Notes under the pieces: model-generated
The model's input: only the letters and a program-made list of their open reading frames with translations
Database searches by the model: none
Told to the model about the DNA's origin: nothing
In this document: positions 37,921 to 45,217 of the stretch, in pieces
Layout of the letters: each line of letters starts with the position of its first letter
Position numbering within the stretch: the stretch's first letter is position 1
Assembly: GCF_021379005.1 (NCBI RefSeq)
Contig: NZ_CP075171.1
Location: 5,270,001 to 5,334,000, forward strand
Reading direction: 5' to 3'
Length of the DNA: 64,000 nt
Origin: Leptodesmis sichuanensis A121
GTDB taxonomy: Bacteria; Cyanobacteriota; Cyanobacteriia; Leptolyngbyales; Leptolyngbyaceae
Position numbers and translations under genes: made by a program

Positions 37921-38001
37921 AAAACTCGGAGCTTATCTAAAACTTGGAGTTTTTATCAAACTCCAGTAAGTTCGACTTAATTATTCAAAACTCCGAGTTT
38001 T
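37921..38001. repeat. AAAACTCGGAG hairpin cluster after fdxH
   Basis: AAAACTCGGAG (37921-37931) pairs with CTCCGAGTTTT (37991-38001); a shorter AAAACTTGGAGTTTT palindrome sits between. Same family as 31261-31294. May end the fdxH transcript. Confidence 0.6.
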
Positions 38002-38044
38002 CGATCCGTCGAGTTTTCGATCCCTTATCTACGAGGTTAATTCG

Positions 38045-38425
38045 ATGCCAGGGCGATTTACAGTTTCAGGATCTACGCTTAGCCTGTTGAATGCTGGAGA
38101 ACGGGGTGTAGTGACTCGTGTCACCAGTGCCGATCGCAGGATGGTGCAAAAGTTGTTGGCCATGGGAGTGGTTCCGGGAACTATGGTAACTCTGGAACAG
38201 CGATCGCCTCGCTACCGAATTAAAGTAAATGAGCATCAATTCATCATTGGCTACGACACTGCTCAAGCTATTTATGTTCGACTGACAGAGACATTTCCTG
38301 CTCCTCGGTTTTGGTCTCTGCCTGGACTGGTTCAAATCACCACGAACTGGTTGAAGTGTTTGGCTTTGAAGCCAACTCACTCAACTTTACAGCATCAAGC
38401 ACCGTCTCAGTCGGTGGTGCCTTAA
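38045..38425 (+). CDS. feoA: FeoA-family protein
   Basis: 126 residues; residues 12-80 are an SH3-like FeoA domain (LNAGERGVVTRVTSADRRMVQKLLAMGVVPGT and YRIKVNEHQFIIGYDTAQAI). The C-terminal ~45 residues are an unconserved extension. FeoA assists ferrous iron uptake by FeoB; in nif clusters it may support iron supply. No feoB is in the window. Confidence 0.9.
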   Translation: MPGRFTVSGSTLSLLNAGERGVVTRVTSADRRMVQKLLAMGVVPGTMVTLEQRSPRYRIKVNEHQFIIGYDTAQAIYVRLTETFPAPRFWSLPGLVQITTNWLKCLALKPTHSTLQHQAPSQSVVP

Positions 38426-38607
38426 TTCGGTTTTGATTCAAGTTTTCCCGATGCCCAAGTTGTACTGATTGATTGCATTGATTTGTATTTGTTTGACCTG
38501 TGTGTTTAGTGCCTCAGTACAAAGTACCCTTGTTTGTTTCGTCCGTTGTGTGTTTTTTGACCCTTCGGTGCAACGTCCCAGACGTTCGTTAACCAAGGAG
38601 GAATACC

Positions 38608-39207
38608 ATGAAAGCTCAAGATATCATGACTCAAGAAGTCGCAACCGTTCCGGGTTGGGCAACGGTTGAGGAAGCTGTCAAGCTAATGAAACTCAAAGGC
38701 TTACGTTCTCTAGTAGTCGATCGACGTAACGATGAAGATGCCTATGGATTAGTCACTGAAGCAGACATTACCGATAAAGTCGTTGCCTATGGAAAAAATC
38801 CCAAAAATGTTCGGGTCAGCGAAGTGATGACGAAACCCTGTGTCGTGATCAATCCCGATTTAGCAGTCGAGTATGTTGCTCGTTTATTTGCCCAAACCGG
38901 AGTCGATCGCGCTCCCGTCATCCGGGGTGATCTGATTGGTATCGTTTCGGTTGCAGATATCCTGTTTAAGAGCGATTTCCTGACTAATCCCAAACTGCCA
39001 TTAGTTGAACGCGCCCTGCAGGAAGCCAATGCTGAAGCACAGGCGATCGCGGAGAAGGAAGGCACTGAATCTGATGCATTTGCTGCCGCCTGGAACAAGG
39101 TGAGGGAATTAGAAGCAGAAAAAGCTTATCTGCAAGCCGGAGCCGCTTCTCAACCATTTGCTGATCTTGATGCTGCTGTTGCCGCACCTCAACCAGTCGC
39201 TGTGTAA
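38608..39207 (+). CDS. CBS-domain pair protein, nif-linked
   Basis: 199 residues. Two CBS motifs ([23 protein letters not shown] and [25 protein letters not shown]) form a Bateman module that binds adenine nucleotides; the C-terminal third is an Ala/Glu-rich helix. AAGGAGG upstream. CBS proteins occur next to fdxB in other cyanobacterial nif clusters; an energy-sensing role is inferred. Confidence 0.88.
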   Translation: MKAQDIMTQEVATVPGWATVEEAVKLMKLKGLRSLVVDRRNDEDAYGLVTEADITDKVVAYGKNPKNVRVSEVMTKPCVVINPDLAVEYVARLFAQTGVDRAPVIRGDLIGIVSVADILFKSDFLTNPKLPLVERALQEANAEAQAIAEKEGTESDAFAAAWNKVRELEAEKAYLQAGAASQPFADLDAAVAAPQPVAV

Positions 39208-39292
39208 CGCTCAGGCTCTCGTAGGTACATTTTGTTCGCCTGCGAGAGCCACCCCCCCTATTCACCATCCACCATTCAGAGAGGGAAACGCC

Positions 39293-39589
39293 ATGTCTGT
39301 AGTAACGGGATTAACCTTGGGAGGAAAAGTTTGGACACCCAAATTTGTGCAAGAAATTGAACAAGATCGGTGCCTTGGCTGTGGCCGCTGCTTTAAAGCC
39401 TGTGGCCGAGATGTGTTAGAGTTGAAAGCTATGAACGAAGAGGGCGAATTTGTCGAAAACGAAGAGGATGAAGAAATTGAACGCAAGGTGATGACTATTG
39501 CCAATTTTGATAATTGCATTGGCTGTCAAGCCTGTTCGAGAGTATGCCCTAAAAATTGCTACACTCATGCTGAACTGGTTCTAGCCTAA
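39293..39589 (+). CDS. fdxB: FdxB, nif-specific ferredoxin III
   Basis: 98 residues from ATG 39293 with GAGGGAAA upstream; the longer frame from 39158 only overlaps the CBS gene. Two [4Fe-4S] motifs: [15 protein letters not shown] and [15 protein letters not shown], with the acidic insert between them typical of ferredoxin III. Probable electron carrier in cofactor synthesis. Confidence 0.93.
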   Translation: MSVVTGLTLGGKVWTPKFVQEIEQDRCLGCGRCFKACGRDVLELKAMNEEGEFVENEEDEEIERKVMTIANFDNCIGCQACSRVCPKNCYTHAELVLA

Positions 39590-39594
39590 GGTGT

Positions 39595-40224
39595 ATGATT
39601 CATCATCCAACGACTTTTAAACCGTTTGAACGAGACTGGGTGGCCTATTATCAAGCGGTAGCAGGTCGCCCACCTCGCGATACGTTACTCACGGCTTTGA
39701 ATTACTTTGAAGCAGAGGCTCCAGTGGATAGTCCACGAGTTGCTGTAGATCTGGGCTGTGGCGATGGGCGCGATACGGTAGAACTGCTGCGACGAGGATG
39801 GCAGGTATTAGCCATTGATGGCGAAGCCCAGGCGATCGCCCGTCTTCTCGAACGCCCCGATATGAATCGCGATCGTCTACAAACCCAAATCCAGCGCTTT
39901 GAAAGCCTGTCTTTACCGTCTGGCGTGGATTTGATCAACGCCAGTTTTTGTTTGCCCTTCTGTCCTCCCGATTATTTCCCGTTGTTGTGGCAAACGATTG
40001 TACGATCGCTAAAAAGTGGTGGTCGATTTTGTGGTCAGTTATTCGGCGATCACGACTCCTGGGCTGATTATCCCAATATGACCCACCTCACTCGCGGCCA
40101 GTTAGAAAATTTGCTGCAACCCTTTGAAGTTGAGTGGTTGCAGGAAGAAAATCATCCCGGAAAAACGGCGATTGGTGAAGACAAACACTGGCATATCTTT
40201 CACATCGTAGCCCGCAAGAAGTAA
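39595..40224 (+). CDS. SAM-dependent class I methyltransferase
   Basis: 209 residues; motif I VAVDLGCGDGRDTVELL near residue 50, then VLAIDGEAQAIARLL and LINASFCLPFCPP. Starts five bases after the fdxB stop, so likely co-transcribed. The substrate is unknown; a link to nitrogen fixation is only positional. Confidence 0.85.
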   Translation: MIHHPTTFKPFERDWVAYYQAVAGRPPRDTLLTALNYFEAEAPVDSPRVAVDLGCGDGRDTVELLRRGWQVLAIDGEAQAIARLLERPDMNRDRLQTQIQRFESLSLPSGVDLINASFCLPFCPPDYFPLLWQTIVRSLKSGGRFCGQLFGDHDSWADYPNMTHLTRGQLENLLQPFEVEWLQEENHPGKTAIGEDKHWHIFHIVARKK

Positions 40225-40236
40225 GCCAACAGAGTT

Positions 40237-40692
40237 TCATCGGGGAGAAGGGGCCGGACGAGTTTCAGTTATGGCAGGTCGAGGCTGAATTGGAGCAGGT
40301 GAAGCAGGCAGTTTAGTAGGCGGTGTTGTCTGAGTGGGGCCGGGGGGCAGTACCTGGGGTTTCTGTTGCGTGGGGCCGGGGGGCAGTACCTGGGGTTTCT
40401 GTTGCGTGGGGCCGGGGGGCAGTACCTGGGGTTTCTGTTGTGTGGGGCCGGGGGGCACGATCGCAGGTTGAATCGGCTGTAAAGAGAGTGGATTGATAGC
40501 AGGTTGGGGGCTAATTCCCCCAATGCGGCCATACTCCTCAAAGACAATGGTTCCATTGCTGCTAGCAACTGATTGAATTAAGCAACTGCCATTGGGGTAG
40601 ACTCTGGTATGAATCACGCCACCTTCAATAGTGGCGGTATATGTTAGGCTGCGATCGCTGTTCACAGTCCGTGTAGCAGGAGCATTGTTCAA
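40237..40692 (-). CDS. Pro-rich protein with 12-residue tandem repeats
   Basis: 151 residues from a TTG start; the frame is open upstream to about 40787 with conserved-looking residues (LSPECYALTFLGDKPGLYQ) but no ATG or GTG, so the true N-terminus may be lost. The middle is PPGPTQQKPQVL repeated three to four times, followed by a PAPIQPRPAI tail. Possibly a surface or periplasmic protein that lost its signal peptide. Unrecognised. Confidence 0.5.
   Translation of the reverse strand: MNNAPATRTVNSDRSLTYTATIEGGVIHTRVYPNGSCLIQSVASSNGTIVFEEYGRIGGISPQPAINPLSLQPIQPAIVPPGPTQQKPQVLPPGPTQQKPQVLPPGPTQQKPQVLPPGPTQTTPPTKLPASPAPIQPRPAITETRPAPSPR
40334..40456. repeat. 36-bp tandem repeat, 3.4 copies
   Basis: Units begin at 40334, 40370, 40406 and a partial one at 40442. 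The period is a multiple of three and encodes PPGPTQQKPQVL on the minus strand; units are nearly identical, so copy number may vary between strains. Confidence 0.9.
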
Positions 40693-41249
40693 GTTTTTGG
40701 TGTCTTGATAGAGCCCCGGTTTATCCCCTAGAAATGTAAGGGCGTAGCATTCGGGTGACAGGTTTGCGGTAGTTTTTAGGGAGCCTTAGCTGCATGCCAC
40801 GTCCCTACACAGGACGATCGCGACTTCTCAAACATCCTCTTAACTTGAAAGATTTCCACAGATTTTTAAGATTTCCACAGATTTTTACGCTTTGCTGGAT
40901 GCGCCAGCCAATAGATCTGTAACCTTACAGGAATTGCATGAACGCTCTCTGGCTTGCTCATTTTGTCTATTACCCCTGGTTGACTGACAAATCTCCTGAA
41001 CACCCGCTGCATCACCAGGAAATCAATTTCCTGGCTCATCGCCAAAGTCATCTAAAGATGACTGGACAAGAGTTTCAGTCCATTTGAATGGACTTGCGCT
41101 GTTAGCCCAAAATTTATTTTTGGGCGGGTTGACAACAGAGACATGAGCCTTTCGGAACTTTTGTCAGTCAATCAGCTATTACCCTGCTCATTGCAGTAAA
41201 TCTCTTCCGTTATCATGACAATCAATGGCAGCTAAAGGAAACGGAAGCC
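40693..41249. other. Spacer with direct repeat and hairpin cluster
   Basis: No full gene. Contains an 18-bp direct repeat GATTTCCACAGATTTTTA (40851-40868 and 40870-40887) and four small-loop hairpins (41015-41125). The proximal part on the minus strand may be the missing N-terminus of the Pro-rich protein. Confidence 0.55.
41015..41125. repeat. Series of four perfect short hairpins
   Basis: CCAGGAAAT/ATTTCCTGG (41015-41034), AGTCATCT/AGATGACT (41046-41063), AGTCCATT/AATGGACT (41077-41094) and GCCCAAAA/TTTTGGGC (41105-41125), with loops of 2, 2, 2 and 5 bases. Such density is not expected by chance and suggests a structured RNA or mobile element remnant. Confidence 0.7.
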
Positions 41250-41888
41250 ATGTATGCCCTGGTCTCTCCCGAAAAAATTCAATTACCCCCTGGAGCGGTG
41301 GTGCGGCTACCTGCGACCTGGCAGGAGTATCAGCGATTGTGTGATCAGCGGGGGGATAGCTCTATTCCCCGGATCAAGTACCGTAATGGAGAAGTCTGGT
41401 TGATGTCGCCCCTCCCTGTACATGGTCGAGATGCTCACCTGCTTGCTCATATTGTTACAACTCTCCTGGATTATGATGGGCGGGAGTATGATGCATTTAC
41501 TTCCGTCACCATGACGTTGCCTGAGGAAAGCGGGATTGAGCCGGATTACTGCTTTTACATCGATAATTGGGAGGCGGTTTCTGGCAAGCAGCGGATTGAT
41601 TGGAGAAAGGATCCGCCACCCGATCTGGTGATTGAAATTGATGTCACCAGCTATTCCGATGTGGCAGACTATGCGCCCTATCGAGTGCCGGAGGTCTGGT
41701 TGTTCAAAAATCAACGCTTATTGATTTATCAGTTTCAGGAAACAGCTTATCAACTCCAGACGCAAAGCCGTTACTTCCCAACGATCCAACTGGAAGAGAC
41801 GATCGCTCGCTGCCTACAAATTGCCTACGATCGCAATACCAGCACCGCCATTCGTGATCTGAGACAACAACTTCGTGATCACCGATAA
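41250..41888 (+). CDS. Uma2 family endonuclease-like protein
   Basis: 212 residues. Uma2/DUF820 core with PD-(D/E)XK-like residues: GIEPDYCFYIDN, then PPDLVIEIDVTSYSD, then VPEVWLFKNQRLLIYQ. Intact relative of the interrupted gene at 6906-8872. The family is expanded in cyanobacteria with no settled function. Confidence 0.85.
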   Translation: MYALVSPEKIQLPPGAVVRLPATWQEYQRLCDQRGDSSIPRIKYRNGEVWLMSPLPVHGRDAHLLAHIVTTLLDYDGREYDAFTSVTMTLPEESGIEPDYCFYIDNWEAVSGKQRIDWRKDPPPDLVIEIDVTSYSDVADYAPYRVPEVWLFKNQRLLIYQFQETAYQLQTQSRYFPTIQLEETIARCLQIAYDRNTSTAIRDLRQQLRDHR

Positions 41889-42009
41889 GTTCTTAAAGCT
41901 ATGACCAAGACGATGCACAGGGCGATCCCTCACCTCGCTAGAAGGGAGTAGCCCTGACTGATCAGCCAGTCGCTTGTTGAGGCTGTGAAGGAATCACTCA
42001 AGGATGGAC

Positions 42010-42399
42010 TCATAGTTCTTCAGAAGAGAAAGGGGGATCAGCGTGTTCAGTCGCAACCCACTGGAGTTCCAGCCAGAAGCGGGGATCAGATTGTTTCAAA
42101 TGAGAAGCCGGATCTCGTACCAGCCGAGTGGCATTTAAGCAAACTACTTCCAGCAGTCCCATATAGATTGCTACTTCACGCAGTTGATTTTTTTGTTGTT
42201 TGACGGCTTCTAAACGATCGTTGGAACAGTAAATTCCTATATACCGCACCGTTTTTCCCATTTGTTTCAGGGGAGCCGTAATCACTTTGACATAACAATG
42301 ACGAATGGCCTCAGCTGCTTTGGGAAATGAATGATTGACGATCGTAATAAATTCTTTGGCAAGAACCTCTTCTTGAATCATGGCACCGATTCCATTCAT
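42010..42399 (-). CDS. Conserved-looking hypothetical protein
   Basis: 129 residues, soluble, starting MNGIGAMIQEEVLAKEFITIV with an alternative Met at residue 7. Mixed helices and strands; contains VKVITAPLKQMGKTVRYIGIYCSNDRLEAVKQQKNQ. I do not recognise the family. It stands alone, and codon use looks like its neighbours. Confidence 0.5.
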   Translation of the reverse strand: MNGIGAMIQEEVLAKEFITIVNHSFPKAAEAIRHCYVKVITAPLKQMGKTVRYIGIYCSNDRLEAVKQQKNQLREVAIYMGLLEVVCLNATRLVRDPASHLKQSDPRFWLELQWVATEHADPPFSSEEL

Positions 42400-42538
42400 A
42401 CAACGATTAGGAATTTAATCATGGTCTTTTTGGCCTCTCCCCAACCCCTCTCCTCGCAAGCAAGGGGCTTGTGCAAACTCTTCTTTGTCCCTCCCTTTCC
42501 GTGTTGGAGAAGGAGGTTGGAAGGGAGAGGTCTGCCAC

Positions 42539-42853
42539 TTACACAACTGCTCCATTGGTTCGTTCTGTCGCCAATGCCTGAGCCACTGACTCTGGCATAG
42601 CGTCTAAGTCAGAAGTGCCTTCTTTAATAGGAGACACAAAGGTATAGTTCGGATCGCATTCTTTCGTGTCATACACCTGCAGCACCCATTTATCCGGCAG
42701 TCCTTCCACGCCAATTTCCACCACATACCAACTCTCCCCGATCGGGCGAGCAGATAGTACCGAAAACCATTCCCGGTCATCTTCAGGAATGTCCAGATCC
42801 GTCATCAGAAAGTCAATGGCGAGTGCCTCAGCTTCAGCGGTGGTGATATCCAT
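42539..42853 (-). CDS. Small acidic hypothetical protein in the nif region
   Basis: 104 residues from ATG 42853; the frame to 42895 upstream only translates a CTTTGTC spacer repeat. The sequence MDITTAEAEALAIDFLMTDL, then EWFSVLSARPIGESWYVVEIGVEGLPDKWVLQVYD, suggests a small alpha/beta fold. Unrecognised. It follows the nitrogenase-associated ArsC-like gene on the same strand. Confidence 0.55.
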   Translation of the reverse strand: MDITTAEAEALAIDFLMTDLDIPEDDREWFSVLSARPIGESWYVVEIGVEGLPDKWVLQVYDTKECDPNYTFVSPIKEGTSDLDAMPESVAQALATERTNGAVV

Positions 42854-42894
42854 AAGTTGTGCGTCCTTTGTCCTTTGTCGTTCGTCTTTTGTCA

Positions 42895-43329
42895 CTATCC
42901 ACTGCCCTCCCTCGGACAGGTTTGCAAATCATGTTGCATTAAAGTCTCAACGGTTTGTTTTTGGGTGGGTTGGGCGGGTTGGAGGCCAATCCATTGATCG
43001 ACTAAATCCGTGTCAAAGCCGACTTCGTAGCGATCGCCAACCTGCATCAGAGGTCGCCGGATCAGCAGCGGCTGTTGCACCATGAGAGTTAGCGCTGTGG
43101 CTTCATCCAGTTGATCGGGATGAACCTCGCCCGCTTTGATTTGAGGAGCAGACGCATTGAACCATTCTCCAACGGGCCGTTGTCCAAAGAATTGGCGCAG
43201 GCGATCGGGGTGCCAGGGTTCGGTGAGTAGATTACGAGCCTGAACTTCATGTCCAGCAGCAGTTAGCAGGGCTTTTTGGCGGGTGTTGTTGATACAGCCC
43301 GGTTTTTCGTAAAAGAGAACAGTGGCCAT
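42895..43329 (-). CDS. ArsC/Spx-like nitrogenase-associated protein
   Basis: 144 residues with a thioredoxin-like fold of the ArsC family: VLFYEKPGCINNTRQKALL has the N-terminal Cys at the redox position but lacks the second cysteine of CxxC. QQPLLIRRPLMQVGDRYEVGFD is the family C-terminal block. It matches the nitrogenase-associated (NifO-like) subgroup, implicated in molybdenum allocation in other bacteria. Lies in a minus-strand set with a cupin and an unknown protein. Confidence 0.85.
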   Translation of the reverse strand: MATVLFYEKPGCINNTRQKALLTAAGHEVQARNLLTEPWHPDRLRQFFGQRPVGEWFNASAPQIKAGEVHPDQLDEATALTLMVQQPLLIRRPLMQVGDRYEVGFDTDLVDQWIGLQPAQPTQKQTVETLMQHDLQTCPREGSG

Positions 43330-43340
43330 AGGGTCAAGAT

Positions 43341-43967
43341 TCAGAAATTTTTGGCAGTGTGATGGACTGGATCAAATTCAAATCGTTTGGAGTGATGGGT
43401 TTCGCCGTAGATGCTGAAAGTCACGGTGGGTTCATCACCAACGGCTTCGACACAGTGAATGGCATCAGGGGTAAAGCTGATGATATCCCCCGGTAACAGA
43501 GTGACTTCAGCAACAGCTTCAACACGATCGGGATACTGGCGATCGCCATGAATGCGCCGCCAAAAGGTATTCTTTTCCTCTCCTTTGAGTACTGTAACCA
43601 CGGCCCAATTGCCATGGTTATGGACGGTAGAAACTGTTCCCGGTTGATAGACCGCAATCTGCACCGTTAAGGGATAACCGATTTCATCATAGAGCATGAT
43701 CACTCCAGTACCCGTCTCCGGATCTGGTTCCACGTACTGAGTCTGAATCCAGTAGGAATTGGTGATCAACCGTCGCACCAGTAATCGTAGTTGGGGTAAA
43801 CAATCGACTTCCTCGATCGCCGCCTCTAAGGCATCTTCCACCTCGGTAAGAAAGCGATGGAAACGGTAGGGCGTTCGCAATAAATCCCATTCTCTAGTGG
43901 GCTTGCAGACTCGCCATTGCCCATCGTCCGTCACTAATAAGTCTCGGTGTTTCATCGCCAGTATCAT
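43341..43967 (-). CDS. Cupin-domain protein (cysteine dioxygenase-like)
   Basis: 208 residues; metal-binding cupin motifs VHNHGNWAVVTVLKGEEKNTFW and DIISFTPDAIHCVEAVG with two His and a Glu-type first motif. Resembles cysteine-dioxygenase-like cupins. It overlaps the upstream gene by four bases (ATGA 43964-43967); an alternative start is 43955. Co-location with nif genes suggests a redox or sulfur role, but substrate is unknown. Confidence 0.8.
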   Translation of the reverse strand: MILAMKHRDLLVTDDGQWRVCKPTREWDLLRTPYRFHRFLTEVEDALEAAIEEVDCLPQLRLLVRRLITNSYWIQTQYVEPDPETGTGVIMLYDEIGYPLTVQIAVYQPGTVSTVHNHGNWAVVTVLKGEEKNTFWRRIHGDRQYPDRVEAVAEVTLLPGDIISFTPDAIHCVEAVGDEPTVTFSIYGETHHSKRFEFDPVHHTAKNF

Positions 43968-44458
43968 GACTCGTCCTCATCCTTATCTCCCGCATGGGTT
44001 AACACATCCAGCACTGTAGCCGCGCAGGATTCTCGCCGCTGGTCGATCGCGCTAACCCGTTGTGTAATCTCCCTGGCGGCCTCGATCGCCCCTAAGCGAG
44101 CCAGCACCAGTCCTGTAACGGCATAGGCATTGATGTATAAACGAATGGCCGGATCCTCGCGTCGATTCACCAGAATGGGCTGCAGTTGTACCCATTCCTC
44201 TGGCAACGATTCTGCCGCCCGGATTCGCTGCACCACTCGATTGGCAATTTGCAGTGCCAGGGGGTCATTGTGTTTGTAAAAGAAGTAACGGTAGGCCGCG
44301 ATTAAAACATCCAGAGCAACTTCTGGATCAGCGATCGCTTGCTCAATGTAAATTTGCGATCGTTCAGTATCTTCCCAACTGTCAGCAGCAGCGATCAGCA
44401 ACTGTTTGACTTCACTGGGTACGTCATACCAGGACAGGGGTAAGTCTTGGGTTTTCAT
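43964..44458 (-). CDS. Helical protein of unknown function, nif-linked
   Basis: 164 residues, all-helical and TPR-like without canonical repeats (WEDTERSQIYIEQAIADPEVALDVLIAAYRYFFYKHND). Beginning MKTQDLPLSWYDVPSEVKQLL. Translationally coupled to the cupin gene downstream. I do not recognise a named family; it is the first gene of the four-gene minus-strand set divergent from cnfR. Confidence 0.65.
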   Translation of the reverse strand: MKTQDLPLSWYDVPSEVKQLLIAAADSWEDTERSQIYIEQAIADPEVALDVLIAAYRYFFYKHNDPLALQIANRVVQRIRAAESLPEEWVQLQPILVNRREDPAIRLYINAYAVTGLVLARLGAIEAAREITQRVSAIDQRRESCAATVLDVLTHAGDKDEDES

Positions 44459-44915
44459 AATGAATTGAATGATTGGCAGGATAGGTTCGCGATCGCGTCA
44501 CTCATCCTGTGTTCCTACCGAAAGTTCCTACCGAACCTTTTCCTGCACCTGACCATACCCATCTCATTATCTACCCAACCTGGTCATTTCTCAATCAATT
44601 TTAGAAAAATTCACTGGACAAGGATGAACTTCAGCGAACAGGCTCTGGCTCATCACTAATGATTGAAATTGTCATTAACTCGCAGCTTTGAGAGAACTCC
44701 AAGCAAATTTTTTGTGCTTTAAAAACACTTTGAGAAACAGGAAATTGATTTGTATCAAAATACACAGAATCCTGAGTTGAATGTTTGAAGATCGACCTCT
44801 AAAATTAAAAATTTTATGTCTTAAAAACCTAACATTTTTGATCGAAATTTAAGCTAAAAAGACTCCCTAATAGCTTTTTCAGGATAATCTTAAGAAAAGA
44901 TTTAATGGCTTAATG

Positions 44916-44934
44916 TGAACAAAAGAGGTGTTCA
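44916..44934. promoter_or_regulatory. Dyad TGAACA-N7-TGTTCA upstream of cnfR
   Basis: Perfect 6-bp inverted repeat with a 7-base centre, just upstream of TATAAA (44943). Centre-to-centre size fits a dimeric HTH regulator. No known factor is assigned. Confidence 0.45.
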
Positions 44935-45005
44935 TTGTTAGATATAAATGCTTATGTTGGAAATTCTTCTTGAGGAGTGAGTTGGAAGCTGCCTTTTGTG
45001 ATTGC

Positions 45006-45049
45006 AGGTAGCGCAAGAGTGAAAGCGCTGTTGGAGGTCTTAGCTACCT
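45006..45049 (+). promoter_or_regulatory. Alternative hairpins in the cnfR leader
   Basis: AGGTAGC (45006-45012) can pair with GCTACCT (45043-45049), while AGCGC (45010-45014) can pair with GCGCT (45025-45029); the left arms overlap, so only one can form. Possible attenuator-like switch, inference only. Confidence 0.3.
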
Positions 45050-45119
45050 TCAGACATTCTCTCAGCCTCCTCATAAACAAAAAGAATTATCATCTATATC
45101 CTCTTGACAACAGCGATCG

Positions 45120-45200
45120 ATGAAGATGCAGATCATGGCGGTATTTCAAGGATTGTTTAGAACGGCGTTTGCCACCTGGCTTGGCGTGTCTGCCCTGTAG
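45120..45200 (+). CDS. Possible 26-residue leader peptide before cnfR
   Basis: ATG at 45120 to TAG at 45200, encoding MKMQIMAVFQGLFRTAFATW and LGVSAL, a single hydrophobic helix with basic start. It ends 17 bases before the cnfR ATG. It has no clear ribosome site, so translation is uncertain. Confidence 0.3.
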   Translation: MKMQIMAVFQGLFRTAFATWLGVSAL

Positions 45201-45217
45201 TTCATTGATGTGGCGCT

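Larger units (their letters stand above)
44459..45217. promoter_or_regulatory. Divergent region upstream of cnfR
   Basis: AT-rich, 759 bp, no large gene. Contains a 19-bp dyad TGAACA-N7-TGTTCA (44916-44934), a TATAAA (44943-44948), two mutually exclusive small stems (45006-45049), and a 26-codon open frame (45120-45200) ahead of cnfR. It probably holds promoters for both directions. Confidence 0.55.

Noticed and set aside
40334-40456. CRISPR-like array
   Set aside because: Units are directly adjacent 36-bp tandem copies with no spacers and encode a protein repeat.
44751-44764. TGTAT-CAAA-ATACA as an NtcA-like site upstream of cnfR
   Set aside because: The GTA to TAC spacing is six bases, not eight, and it lies far from the likely promoter; a fourth AAATAC iteron was also considered but has no 22-bp partners.
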